Of a stretch of DNA of 14,270 bases, positions 1 through 7,840 are shown one piece after another. The notes beneath the pieces were generated by a model. The model saw only the letters and a list, made by a program, of their open reading frames with translations, made no database searches and was not told where the DNA came from. The DNA is from Planctomycetales bacterium (GTDB taxonomy: Bacteria; 4484-113; JAFGCY01), in contig JAHEFU010000056.1 in NCBI GenBank assembly GCA_024645305.1, positions 1-14,270 of the forward strand, given 5' to 3'. The position numbers and the translations under genes were made by a program. The number at the start of each line of letters is the position of its first letter. The first letter of the stretch is position 1.

Positions 1-1180
1 CGTACCCCTGTCGCGGCTGTTCTGCCAGAATTTCCAGGACATCCCCCGGCCCTTCAGGCGCTATCAGACGGGTAGCGTGTTCCGCTGGGACAAACCCGAG
101 CCAGGGCGCTTCCGTGAGTTCCAGCAGTTTGACATTGACACTGTTGGCAGTGCCAGCCTGGCGGCCGATGCCGAGATCCTCACTTTGGTGGACGCCATCT
201 TCCGACGCCTGAACGTGCGTAACTACGTGATCCGCTTCAGTAACCGCAAGATCCTCAACGCCCTCGGGGAGTACTGCGGGGCCAGTCCGGAGCAGGGCCG
301 GGACATTTACAGGGTGATTGACAAGCTCGATAAGTTCGACCGCGAACGTATCCGCCAGGAACTGGGACCAGGGCTCAAGGATGACAGCGGTGCGCTGATC
401 CCCGGCCTGGGCCTCGACGTGGACCAGATCGTGCGCATTGACGCCTTCCTGGATCTGCCCAATTCCGGCAACGCTGCGGAGTCCCTGCAGGCCGCCCGCG
501 ATCTGTTCACCGGAAACTCCCTCGCGCTCGAAGGGCTGGCGGAGATCGAGGAGCTGATAGGGCTGCTTGAGGCTTTCGGATTGAAGGATTCCAGCTGGAC
601 CTTTGACCTGCATCTCGCCCGCGGACTGGGTTATTACACGGGGCCTGTGTTCGAGGTGACCCTGACGGACCTGCCGAGTTACGGGAGCGTGTTCGGTGGT
701 GGACGATATGACGATCTGGTGGAACGCTTCCTCGGTGAAGGTCAGGGCGTGCCAGCCGTCGGTGCCAGCGTGGGCGTTGACCGGCTGCTGGCCGCGCTGA
801 CGGAGCTGGGACGCATCGAGCAGCGCCGGGCCACGAGCGAGGTGCTTGTGACGGTCATGGACAAGACGCGGATTCCGGACTACATAGCCATCACCAGCGA
901 GCTGCGTGGCAACGGCATCCCCGCCGAGATGTTTCTCGGTGGTGGCAACATGCAAAAGCAGCTGAAGTATGCCGACCGGCTGGGGATCCCCTATGCGGTC
1001 ATTGCTGGCAGCGACGAGTTCGAGAAGTCCGAGCTGAGCATCAAGGACCTGGAACTTGGGCGCAGGATCGCTGAACAGGTGGAGGACCGCGATGAGTGGC
1101 GTGAACAGAAGCAGCAGTTCAGCATCAGTCGCACCGACCTCGTCAGCACGATCCGCAGCCTGATGGACAAGCGGGGCTGA
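1..1180 (+). CDS. hisS: Histidyl-tRNA synthetase, C-terminal part (5' end outside window)
   Basis: Class II aminoacyl-tRNA synthetase that charges tRNA-His with histidine in the cytoplasm. The reading frame is open from the left edge (codons start at base 2), so the N-terminus is missing and the GTG at 77 is an internal valine, not a start. Seen directly: class II motif 2 (RRYQTGSVFRWDKPEPGRF, then REFQQFDIDTVG) encoded in the first 160 bases; the histidine-binding motif RGLGYYTGPVFEV near 622-660; motif 3 as GGGRYDDLV, then PAVGASVGVDRL near 700-790; and a C-terminal anticodon-binding-like domain (EVLVTVMD to the end). Motif 3 has VGVDRL where many HisRS have a Glu-Arg pair; the Arg is kept. 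It ends in GGC TGA and its stop directly abuts the stop of the convergent cca gene. Family assignment is secure; upstream gene and promoter are not visible. Confidence 0.95.
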   Translation, partial: VPLSRLFCQNFQDIPRPFRRYQTGSVFRWDKPEPGRFREFQQFDIDTVGSASLAADAEILTLVDAIFRRLNVRNYVIRFSNRKILNALGEYCGASPEQGRDIYRVIDKLDKFDRERIRQELGPGLKDDSGALIPGLGLDVDQIVRIDAFLDLPNSGNAAESLQAARDLFTGNSLALEGLAEIEELIGLLEAFGLKDSSWTFDLHLARGLGYYTGPVFEVTLTDLPSYGSVFGGGRYDDLVERFLGEGQGVPAVGASVGVDRLLAALTELGRIEQRRATSEVLVTVMDKTRIPDYIAITSELRGNGIPAEMFLGGGNMQKQLKYADRLGIPYAVIAGSDEFEKSELSIKDLELGRRIAEQVEDRDEWREQKQQFSISRTDLVSTIRSLMDKRG

Positions 1181-2647
1181 TCAGACTTCCGGATCGTCCT
1201 CCAATCCACCGTCCGCCAGGCGAGTGACGAATTCGCGGGCTTCCTCGGGGGTCTGGATCCATCCCTCCGCCGTGGCTTCAAGCATGGCCTGCTTGTAGCG
1301 CCCGATCAGCGGTCCGGGACTGATCTGCAGCAGTTCCATGATCTCGGTGCCGTCCAGCAGCACAGGCGGGATGGCAACGCTGCTGCCGTTGATGTAGTTG
1401 TCAGCTATCACTGCTGCAGCCCGCAGGTGCCTGCGCAGACTTTCCGCACTCCCCTCTCCCCGGGCAGCGGCGCAGTCGGCCAGGCTGTGCAGAAGCTGCG
1501 GCAAAGTGGCTTCCCCGAGTGACCTGATGTAGCGGTAGACCAGCTTCGCCGGCATCGGATCGTTGTCGCTGTAGAATCCCAGGCGGAGGTGCTCGTGGAT
1601 CATCAGGTGCAGGAAATCCTGTTCTGCCCCGGAGAGGCGCAGGCGTTCCAGGTCCGCTGCAATGAGGTCCACTCCGACCTTCTGGTGCCCGATGAAGCTG
1701 ATGTAGCCATCGGCCGCCGGACTGCGCGTGGCTGGTTTGCCAACGTCATGCAGCATCAGTGCCAGCCGGGTCAGGGCCAGTACGCTGCCCCCGCCGTCGA
1801 GATCGCTGGACACTGCGGACTGCAGATGCTGGGCGAAGGGCTGCAATTCAATGGGCAGTTCCTCCAGCAGTACATCCAGTTCCTGCAGGGCCAGCAGGGT
1901 ATGTTGCCAGACATCGAGGTGGTGGTAGAAGTTCTGCGTGCAGCCCACACTCTGCTCCAGCGCCGGGAACAGCTCCCACAGCACGCGGCAGTCTGCGCAG
2001 ATCTGCAGCAGTTCCGTATCCATCTGCGGCAGTCCGAACCAGCGCAGCAGCTCTTCCCTTTGCCGTTCTCCGGATACCCTGCACAGCTCCGGAGCGTGCA
2101 GCCGCCAGGCTTCGCGGCAGCCACTGTCCGGGTTCATCCCGAGCTGGGCTGCCAGGCGGAAGCCACGCAGGACACGCAGAGGATCATCCGTCAGGGCAGC
2201 TGAACTTACGAGTCGCAGGCGGCCGGCGGCCAGGTCCTCAAGAGCGTGGGGATCCGCTATCACATCGGTGGGACGGATCTCGCCGCGCAACACGGCGCTC
2301 AGGGGGACGGCCATGGCGTTGATGCAGTAGTCGCGGCGGCGCAGGTCAGCCTCGATGCCGCTCGCGCTCAGGGGTGTGATGTCTATTATCAGTCCGGAGG
2401 CGAGGATCCTGCTTGAAGCGAAGCGCTGGTTGACCACAAAGGCCCGGCTGCCACTGAACTTCTCAAGACTGCCGACCAGTGCGTCCAGCGGCTCGGGAGC
2501 CACGAGGTCAATGTCATGGATCGGCCGGCCCAGCCAGGCATCGCGCAACGCCCCACCGACCAGCCAGCAGTCACCTCCGGGTTCAGGCAGGCCGCTGAGC
2601 AGGCTGGTGAGTTCATTCAGTCCTTCGAGGAGTCGAACCAAACCCAC
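1181..2647 (-). CDS. cca: CCA-adding tRNA nucleotidyltransferase with HD domain (poly(A) polymerase family)
   Basis: Predicted to add or repair the 3'-CCA of tRNAs using CTP and ATP, without a template. 488 residues. Seen: nucleotidyltransferase head with GGALRD (32-36) and the metal-binding pair DID (45-47), a third carboxylate in IDI (Asp89), then DLRRRDYCINAMA (101-113) and DDPLRVLRGFRLA (154-166), the neck motif VSGERQREEL (191-200), and a C-terminal HD domain with HHLDVWQHT (242-250) and LMLHDVGK (297-304). The HD motif suggests additional phosphohydrolase activity, as known for some CCA enzymes. The start is GTG at 2647; the frame stays open upstream but has no better start. It lies convergent to hisS with no base between the stops, and 29 bp from the divergent recX start. 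A poly(A) polymerase is the alternative reading, but the tRNA gene here lacks CCA, so a CCA enzyme is needed. Confidence 0.9.
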   Translation of the reverse strand: MGLVRLLEGLNELTSLLSGLPEPGGDCWLVGGALRDAWLGRPIHDIDLVAPEPLDALVGSLEKFSGSRAFVVNQRFASSRILASGLIIDITPLSASGIEADLRRRDYCINAMAVPLSAVLRGEIRPTDVIADPHALEDLAAGRLRLVSSAALTDDPLRVLRGFRLAAQLGMNPDSGCREAWRLHAPELCRVSGERQREELLRWFGLPQMDTELLQICADCRVLWELFPALEQSVGCTQNFYHHLDVWQHTLLALQELDVLLEELPIELQPFAQHLQSAVSSDLDGGGSVLALTRLALMLHDVGKPATRSPAADGYISFIGHQKVGVDLIAADLERLRLSGAEQDFLHLMIHEHLRLGFYSDNDPMPAKLVYRYIRSLGEATLPQLLHSLADCAAARGEGSAESLRRHLRAAAVIADNYINGSSVAIPPVLLDGTEIMELLQISPGPLIGRYKQAMLEATAEGWIQTPEEAREFVTRLADGGLEDDPEV

Positions 2648-2653
2648 GCGGAC

Positions 2654-2662
2654 ATTATGGCA
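2654..2662 (-). promoter_or_regulatory. Candidate extended -10 box for cca (possible leaderless start)
   Basis: On the minus strand TGC is followed by CATAAT (5 of 6 to TATAAT), i.e. an extended -10 element. Exactly six bases separate it from the GTG start of cca, so transcription would begin at or next to the start codon. No convincing -35 and no Shine-Dalgarno sequence was seen. Motif seen; promoter activity inferred. Confidence 0.4.
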
Positions 2663-2676
2663 CGCGCTATCCTCAA

Positions 2677-3384
2677 ATGGTGCCAGTGATCAGCCAGCTA
2701 AGACCCCGTCGCAATGAGAAATGGATAGAGGTGGTCCCGGACGAGGGAGAAGCCCTGCTGCTGCCGGTCCAGTCAGTTCCCGCCTGGTGGGAATCCGGCT
2801 TCGTGGTTCCGGATGAGGAATGGCAACGCAGTGCTCGGATGTCCCGCTTCCACCTGATGTACGACCGGGCCTGCCGCCTGCTGGCACGGCGCGAACACTT
2901 CCGCGCGGAACTGCGACGCAAGCTCAGCCAGCGCAGCCATGAGTCCGATCTCCTGCATGAGGTCCTGCAGCTCTGCAGCGAACGCGGATTCCTCGATGAC
3001 AACCGGGCAGCGGAGACCATCAGTGAACAACTCGTTGCCAAGGGTGCAATCGGCGCACCGAAGCTGATGCAGGAGCTGCTGCGCCGGGGCTGTGAACGGG
3101 AGCTCGCCCAGCGGATGGTCGAACAGCACTGCGGGGCTGTGGACAGCTTCAGCGCATCCCTGGACCTCCTGGAGACACGGCGCCGCAGCTTCGAAACGAA
3201 GCTGGCTCAGTACCGCCGCAGGTTATCGGCAAAGCCCGATGCACGCCGGCTTGAGCAGGAGATCCGCATGAAGCTGTCAGCGTCAATGCTGGGCTTCCTG
3301 GCTGGCAAGGGATTTGCCAATTCTGAAGCACGGCAGGCGGTCCGGGAATTCTGTGAGCGGCTTATCGGGGAGAGTCCGGACTAG
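2677..3384 (+). CDS. recX: RecX-family regulator of RecA
   Basis: Cytoplasmic all-helical protein; family members bind RecA filaments and restrain recombinase activity. 235 residues, with a family-like core from about 56 to 150: the helix motif YDRACRLLARREHFRAELRRKL, then the GFLDDNRAAETI element, then the second three-helix motif APKLMQELLRRGCERELAQ. A third helical repeat follows near 195-230 (MLGFLAGKGFANSEARQAVREF). The N-terminal stretch of about 55 residues, rich in Trp and acidic residues, is extra compared with short RecX proteins. The ATG at 2677 has no clear ribosome-binding site. recA is not adjacent here, although recX commonly sits beside it, so naming rests on the core motifs. 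It faces cca divergently (29 bp) and the CinA-like gene convergently (8 bp). Confidence 0.75.
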   Translation: MVPVISQLRPRRNEKWIEVVPDEGEALLLPVQSVPAWWESGFVVPDEEWQRSARMSRFHLMYDRACRLLARREHFRAELRRKLSQRSHESDLLHEVLQLCSERGFLDDNRAAETISEQLVAKGAIGAPKLMQELLRRGCERELAQRMVEQHCGAVDSFSASLDLLETRRRSFETKLAQYRRRLSAKPDARRLEQEIRMKLSASMLGFLAGKGFANSEARQAVREFCERLIGESPD

Positions 3385-3392
3385 TCGCGGGA

Positions 3393-4115
3393 TCAGTCCC
3401 CCAGGGCAGCCACGGCCTGTTTCAGCTCCAGGCAGATGCTGTCAACATATTCCCTGTCCGGTCCAATCACCTTTATCTCCGAATACCAGTCCCCTTCCAT
3501 CTTCGGATAGCTGCCGAAATCCAGCCCGGGGTGCTCCTGCTGGAAACGGCGCAGGACACCGGCGAACTGTGATTCGGGCAGACGCACGGTGAAACCCGCC
3601 ACAGCCTGTACGGGGCCGCTGAACTCCGGCGCGATGACAGCCCACATTTCCTTCATCACGCTGGGCACGCCAGCCAGCACATACACGTTGTCAACTATGA
3701 AACCGGGAGCGGAGGTTAAGTTTGTACGGATCAGGCGGGCCCGTGCCGGCATCGTGCACATTGCCAGCTGCCCTTCGTTGAGCTCGCCGCCCCGGCGTGC
3801 TTTCCATTCGGCTACGGCATCCTCAAACAGGACAGTCGGCCGGCCAAAGGCCCGGGCCACTGCATCGCGCGTCAGGTCATCAGGTGTCGGACCGATGCCT
3901 CCGGTGGTGATCACTCTGTCAAACTCCTCAGCAAGGCTGCGCAGCTCTCTGACAATCAGTTCCAGATCATCAGGGATGGTCACTATGCGGCACACCCTGG
4001 CTCCCCGGGCAACCAGGCCTGAGGCGAGGAAATTGCTGTTGCTGTCCAGGGTGTCACCCCGCAGGATCTCATTCCCGATAATCAGCAGTGCCACCCGCAT
4101 GTCTGTGTCGCCCAT
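3393..4115 (-). CDS. CinA N-terminal-like / MoaB-Mog fold protein, single domain
   Basis: 240-residue protein of the molybdopterin-binding (MoCF_biosynth) fold, matching the N-terminal half of CinA (COG1058 type). Seen: ALLIIGNEILRGDTLDSN (10-26) and the nucleotide/pterin-binding loop VITTGGIGPTPDDLTRDA (68-85), then VLAGVPSVMKEM. The C-terminal NMN deamidase (PncC) domain of full-length CinA is absent. Family members act in pyridine-nucleotide or flavin metabolism, often as pyrophosphatases; the substrate cannot be read here. Although the frame stays open to 4718, that extension is antisense to the neighbouring gene and looks non-coding (low-complexity Leu/Pro/Gln). The homologous N-terminus begins at ATG 4115 (MGDTDMRV) or ATG 4100 (MRVALL); the latter is just as plausible. 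Stop lies 8 bp from the recX stop. Confidence 0.8.
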   Translation of the reverse strand: MGDTDMRVALLIIGNEILRGDTLDSNSNFLASGLVARGARVCRIVTIPDDLELIVRELRSLAEEFDRVITTGGIGPTPDDLTRDAVARAFGRPTVLFEDAVAEWKARRGGELNEGQLAMCTMPARARLIRTNLTSAPGFIVDNVYVLAGVPSVMKEMWAVIAPEFSGPVQAVAGFTVRLPESQFAGVLRRFQQEHPGLDFGSYPKMEGDWYSEIKVIGPDREYVDSICLELKQAVAALGD

Positions 4116-4127
4116 ATTGGTTACAAT
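4099..4127 (+). promoter_or_regulatory. Weak promoter candidate for the membrane coiled-coil gene
   Basis: TACAAT (4122-4127, 5 of 6 to consensus) lies 17 bp after ATGTCT (4099-4104, 3 of 6). A start near 4134 would leave a leader of about 24 bases before ATG 4158 and favours that start over TTG 4137. The site overlaps the 5' end of the divergent CinA-like gene, so the two could compete. Inference from sequence match only. Confidence 0.3.
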
Positions 4128-4157
4128 ATCACCAAGTTGGCATTCAAGGTGTTCATC

Positions 4158-4919
4158 ATGCTGATCTGGCTTAGCGTGCCCCTGGCCGCCTACCAGTTTG
4201 CCAGCTACAGCTACCGGGAGTACCAGCAGGCCGAACAGCAGCAGCTCAGGGTGCTGGATGACTGGGAGAGTTACCTGAGGGTGCACACGGGCTCCCTTAC
4301 CGCCAAGAGCCGGGAGATCACGCGGGTGATGGTGGTGTCCGACCGCCCGGAGTGGAGGTCCCAGTGGCAGGCCCTGCTGGATGCCCGCGAAGCCGAGCAA
4401 GCCACCCTGCCCCGGGGCCGGGCCACGCATTACCCTCTCAGCCAGCAGAAACTCATGGAACTGGACGGGCAGCTCGATGAGCTGCAGAAGCTGATTGAGC
4501 GGTCGGAGCTCTACTGGTTTGACTCCCTGCGCCTGCGGGCGAGCATCGAACAACTGGTCAGCCAGATAGATGCGGCACGCGCCAATGTCAGGTATTACGA
4601 GAGCATCCGGGCCTATGGCATACGGGAAATGCTGCTTGGGGACCTGCAGCTGATGGAGGAAGCCTATGACCAGCGCTGGAATGACCTGCGCCGCGCAGAG
4701 CAGCAGTCCTCCTCGCACCTGAGTGATGCCAAGCGCCTGTCACGGCAGATCAGAAGTGACCTGGATGGGATGGATGAGCTGCAAAGAGAGGATTCGCAGG
4801 AATCCTACGTTGCAGACCTGGAGCGCCGGATTCTGGAGTTCAATCTCCCGGAGGAGCTCAGAAAACTGGCAGCCGGGGATGACGCTGAGGCCACCCCCGG
4901 CCGTGCCGGAATAGTCTGA
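4158..4919 (+). CDS. Unknown membrane-anchored coiled-coil protein
   Basis: I do not recognise this family. From ATG 4158 it has 253 residues; a longer form from TTG 4137 would have 260. ATG 4158 is preferred because AAGGTG (4145-4150) precedes it at suitable spacing. Seen: one N-terminal hydrophobic stretch (MLIWLSVPLAAYQFA) followed by a long, charged, Gln/Glu/Arg/Leu-rich helical region with coiled-coil character (for example QKLMELDGQLDELQKLIE and later LERRILEFNLPEELRKLA), then a short unstructured acidic and Gly/Pro-rich tail (AAGDDAEATPGRAGIV). This predicts a single-pass inner-membrane protein with a helical domain outside the membrane or in the cytoplasm. No catalytic motif is evident. 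It is divergent from the CinA-like gene and converges on the SIR2-TPR gene with 7 bp between stops. Confidence 0.7.
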   Translation: MLIWLSVPLAAYQFASYSYREYQQAEQQQLRVLDDWESYLRVHTGSLTAKSREITRVMVVSDRPEWRSQWQALLDAREAEQATLPRGRATHYPLSQQKLMELDGQLDELQKLIERSELYWFDSLRLRASIEQLVSQIDAARANVRYYESIRAYGIREMLLGDLQLMEEAYDQRWNDLRRAEQQSSSHLSDAKRLSRQIRSDLDGMDELQREDSQESYVADLERRILEFNLPEELRKLAAGDDAEATPGRAGIV

Positions 4920-4926
4920 TTGGTTC

Positions 4927-7800
4927 CTAGTTGACGAGGCCGCTGAACTCGGGGGTCGAGAGGATCTCGGCCTTGAGGTTCGGGTTGCGGGTGATCGCCG
5001 TGTTGAGGCACTTGCGTGCGTCGTCAATATTGCGCTTCATCACGTAGGCCAGCGCACTGTCAACATAGAAGCGCGGCTTGTCCTCGAACTTCTCCAGTGC
5101 GGACTCAAATACTTCAAGCGCCTTGTCGTACTCCTTCTGCTTGATGATGGAGATGCCCTTGAAGTGATAGGCCTGCCATTTGTCCGGACTCAGCCGGATG
5201 GCATTGTCGAAGTGGTCGACAGCCTTGGCGAACTGCTCCAGCTCAGCCAGCAGCAGGCCACGGCGGAAGTAGCTGTCCGCATGGTTCTCGTCCAGCTTGA
5301 GTGCCTGGGCAAAGGTATCCGTGGCAGACAGCTGGTCTCCCAGGCCGTCCTCGGCAATGCCCTTCTGGTAATAGACCTCCGCGTTCTTCTTGTCATAGCG
5401 CAGCAGGTAATGGATGCATTCAAGAGCTTCATCGTAGCGATGCAGTCTGTTGAGGGAGATGGTCTTGTTGAGCCAGGTCTCCAGGTGCGTCCGGTCACAT
5501 TCGAGAGCCTTGTCAAAGGCCTGGACCGCAGCGGTGTAATAGCGCACCACATCCTCGCGGGATACAGAGGCCTCGCCGAGCTTGCGGTTGGCCTCACCGA
5601 GTTCGAACCAGCCCCGCAGATCCTGTGAGTTGCGGTTCAGGAACTTGGTGAGGAACTCGATCTGGCCGGCGAACTGCCCGAGGTTTCCAAGCAGCAGCGC
5701 CTTGCGGTACCACACCATGTCGTTGTCATTGTTCAGGTCCAGCGATCGGTCAAATGCCTGCATCGCCTTCTCGCGGTCTCCCAGCTGATCCAGGACCAGG
5801 CCGCGGTTGTACCAGATACGCGCATCATCCGGGAAACGCTCTAGGAACTTGTCCGTGTACTCGAGCGCTTCTTCGTAATGCTCAGTACCGTAATAGGACA
5901 GGCCGAGGTTCGCCCAGGCCTCCGGATCGCCAGGCTGCGTGTGGGTGAACTCCTCGAAGCTCTCCTGGGCCTTGTCGTACTTGCTGATCATCAGCTCAGC
6001 GGTACCGCGCTGCTTGAAGCTCAGGTCGTCTTCCTCATTGAGTTCGATGCAATGCTCAAACTCGCCGATTGACTGCCCGTCCTGGCCCATCTTGCCTAGC
6101 AGGATGCCGCAGTTGTAATGGGCATTGAAGAACTTGGAGTTGATATCCCGGGCGCGCTTGAAGCAGTTAAGGGACGTCAGGATGTTGCCCTGGTCGTAGT
6201 AACACAGTCCAAGGTTGTACCAGGCCTTGTAATAGCCTCCGTTGACCGCCACTGCGCTTTCGTAAGACTCAATCTCCGCCTTCTGGTCGCCGAGCTTGTG
6301 CGCGGCCAGACCTCGGTTGTACCAGATATAGTCAATGTTGCCCTTGATCTCAAGCACCTTGTCATAGTTCACCATCTCTTCGGCGTACTGGCCCAGATCG
6401 TGCTGGCACATCGCACGGGCAATGTAGGTGCTCCAGCTCTTGGGATCGAGTGCCAGGGACCTGTCGAAGAATTCCAGCGCCTCGCGGTAGCGGCCCATGC
6501 AGTAGTTGGCCCAGCCCAGGCCCCAGTAGACATGGGCATTCTCCGGGAAGTGCTTGGCAACATCCGTCAGCTTTACTTCAGCGTCCTGGAACTGCTGGTG
6601 CTTCAGGTCATTGAAGCAGTGGTTTATCAGTTTGCGTTCCGCATCCCTGGCCGAGCGTTCCTTTTCTTCTTTCTTCTTGAACATGCCCTTGGACTCGGAG
6701 TTCCAGACTTCATGGATCAGGTTGTAGTCCCTGACGAGGAAGCCCTCATCCAGCAGGTCGCGGTGCACAAGGTCATTCAATGTAGCTACAACCCGCTCCT
6801 CGCGCTCACGCAACTGGCCATATCCCATCTTGTTGAAGCGGAAGAATGCGACATCCAGCTCGCTCTCTATGCTGCCAAAACCTAGTTTTCCAGATATCTT
6901 CTCGAACAGGAAGTCAGCATCGTCTGTTTCGAAGAGGCGGAAGTCCTTGCCCTTGTCCAGGCCGATCGCCATCAGGTCGGTAATCGATTCCGGGACATGC
7001 TTCATATTGCCCTGGTAGGCCCAGTACAGACCGCCGGACAGGACATCCGGGTGGTCGTGCACAATTTCCATCAGCATGTTCATCACGGAGTATTCACCAC
7101 CGCTGTAGCCCATGACAACCAGGCCCACATTACTCATGGACTTGATCAGGAACTCACGCAGATCGTCATTGTGCTTGGCCATACCCTCGCGCAGGTACCT
7201 GACATCGTAGCGATCCAGGTCGCCATGCAGCTTGATCACATAGCGGTGCTCTTCATCCTTGACCTCAACCAGCTGCTCGGGTCCCTTGATGGTTGTGCAG
7301 TTCGTACCACGCAGCCAGTAGAAGGCATCCTCAACGAGCGTATCCCAGTTGGTGGTATAGACCCGGTTGTTAAGTTTACCTTCCTTGACCCCGATGGCGA
7401 AGTTCAGCTGTGCCGGACTGGGGAACCGTCCGTCCATGTAGCGGCGGAACAGCTCAGTGCGCAGGTAGACAGAGGGATACTCCTTTTCCAGCGCGGAAAT
7501 GTAAGCATAGTTCGGGTTGAACCACTTTTCCCGGCTGACCCAGTCCGACAGTTCATCTGCCGTCATCTGGCCACGCTTGGCGGGATTGGTCTTCTCAAAG
7601 ACCTTTACGATGATTTCATCGATGATGTCCTTGGAAAGGGGTATGCCCGCGCTGACGGACATGCCTGCACCGAAGAAGAACTGGAACTTGCCGGGCCGCG
7701 AATAGAACTTCTCTAGGAATTCATCCTGGGAGATGATCGCCTCGTTAAGTACGTCCTTGCGGTCACGCTGCTCCACCTTGATGCGTCGACGGATTGACAT
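4927..7800 (-). CDS. SIR2-TPR protein: N-terminal sirtuin-like NAD-binding domain plus 16 TPR repeats
   Basis: 957 residues. The SIR2-like domain covers about 20-310. Seen: FFFGAGMSVSAGIP (41-54), the NAD-binding loop; TTNWDTLVEDAF (149-160) with Asn151 and Asp153; KLHGDLD (190-196) with the expected catalytic His192; and VVMGYSGGE (228-236). All residues expected of an active SIR2_2-type NAD-cleaving or deacetylating fold are present. A helical linker (311-388) ends in a highly charged KKKEEKERSARDAERK segment. Sixteen TPR repeats then fill 389-943, fifteen of exactly 34 residues and one (729-773) of 45, followed by a 14-residue tail. SIR2 domains fused to sensor modules act as NAD-depleting antiphage effectors (for example DSR, ThsA, SIR2-Avs types); that role here is inference. 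Start ATG 7800 has AAGGGG nine bases upstream and an extended -10 promoter. There is no partner gene on its strand. G+C resembles the neighbours. Confidence 0.88.
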   Translation of the reverse strand: MSIRRRIKVEQRDRKDVLNEAIISQDEFLEKFYSRPGKFQFFFGAGMSVSAGIPLSKDIIDEIIVKVFEKTNPAKRGQMTADELSDWVSREKWFNPNYAYISALEKEYPSVYLRTELFRRYMDGRFPSPAQLNFAIGVKEGKLNNRVYTTNWDTLVEDAFYWLRGTNCTTIKGPEQLVEVKDEEHRYVIKLHGDLDRYDVRYLREGMAKHNDDLREFLIKSMSNVGLVVMGYSGGEYSVMNMLMEIVHDHPDVLSGGLYWAYQGNMKHVPESITDLMAIGLDKGKDFRLFETDDADFLFEKISGKLGFGSIESELDVAFFRFNKMGYGQLREREERVVATLNDLVHRDLLDEGFLVRDYNLIHEVWNSESKGMFKKKEEKERSARDAERKLINHCFNDLKHQQFQDAEVKLTDVAKHFPENAHVYWGLGWANYCMGRYREALEFFDRSLALDPKSWSTYIARAMCQHDLGQYAEEMVNYDKVLEIKGNIDYIWYNRGLAAHKLGDQKAEIESYESAVAVNGGYYKAWYNLGLCYYDQGNILTSLNCFKRARDINSKFFNAHYNCGILLGKMGQDGQSIGEFEHCIELNEEDDLSFKQRGTAELMISKYDKAQESFEEFTHTQPGDPEAWANLGLSYYGTEHYEEALEYTDKFLERFPDDARIWYNRGLVLDQLGDREKAMQAFDRSLDLNNDNDMVWYRKALLLGNLGQFAGQIEFLTKFLNRNSQDLRGWFELGEANRKLGEASVSREDVVRYYTAAVQAFDKALECDRTHLETWLNKTISLNRLHRYDEALECIHYLLRYDKKNAEVYYQKGIAEDGLGDQLSATDTFAQALKLDENHADSYFRRGLLLAELEQFAKAVDHFDNAIRLSPDKWQAYHFKGISIIKQKEYDKALEVFESALEKFEDKPRFYVDSALAYVMKRNIDDARKCLNTAITRNPNLKAEILSTPEFSGLVN

Positions 7801-7840
7801 AGGAAGCTACCCCTTCAACATGATACGAGTAAGACGTTTG

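Noticed and set aside
1589..2203. Long plus-strand open frame (204 codons) opposite cca
   Set aside because: It is antisense to clear CCA-enzyme motifs and has low-complexity Gln-rich sequence with no family pattern.
3373..3401. Palindrome AGTCCGGACT and small GGGA-TCAG-TCCC hairpin at the recX / CinA-like junction
   Set aside because: Short stems without T tracts; too weak to call a bidirectional terminator.
4116..4718. N-terminal extension of the CinA-like frame by about 200 codons
   Set aside because: It is antisense to the coiled-coil gene, and the family N-terminus clearly begins at 4115 or 4100.
6118..7716. Two plus-strand open frames of about 240-255 codons opposite the SIR2-TPR gene
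   Set aside because: Both mirror the codon pattern of the SIR2 and TPR coding strand, are rich in Val/Leu/Ala and show no independent motif or ribosome-binding site.
4927..7800. Possible horizontal island around the SIR2-TPR gene
   Set aside because: Base composition matches neighbours in sampled lines, and there are no integrase, transposase, tRNA-adjacent repeats or other defence genes.
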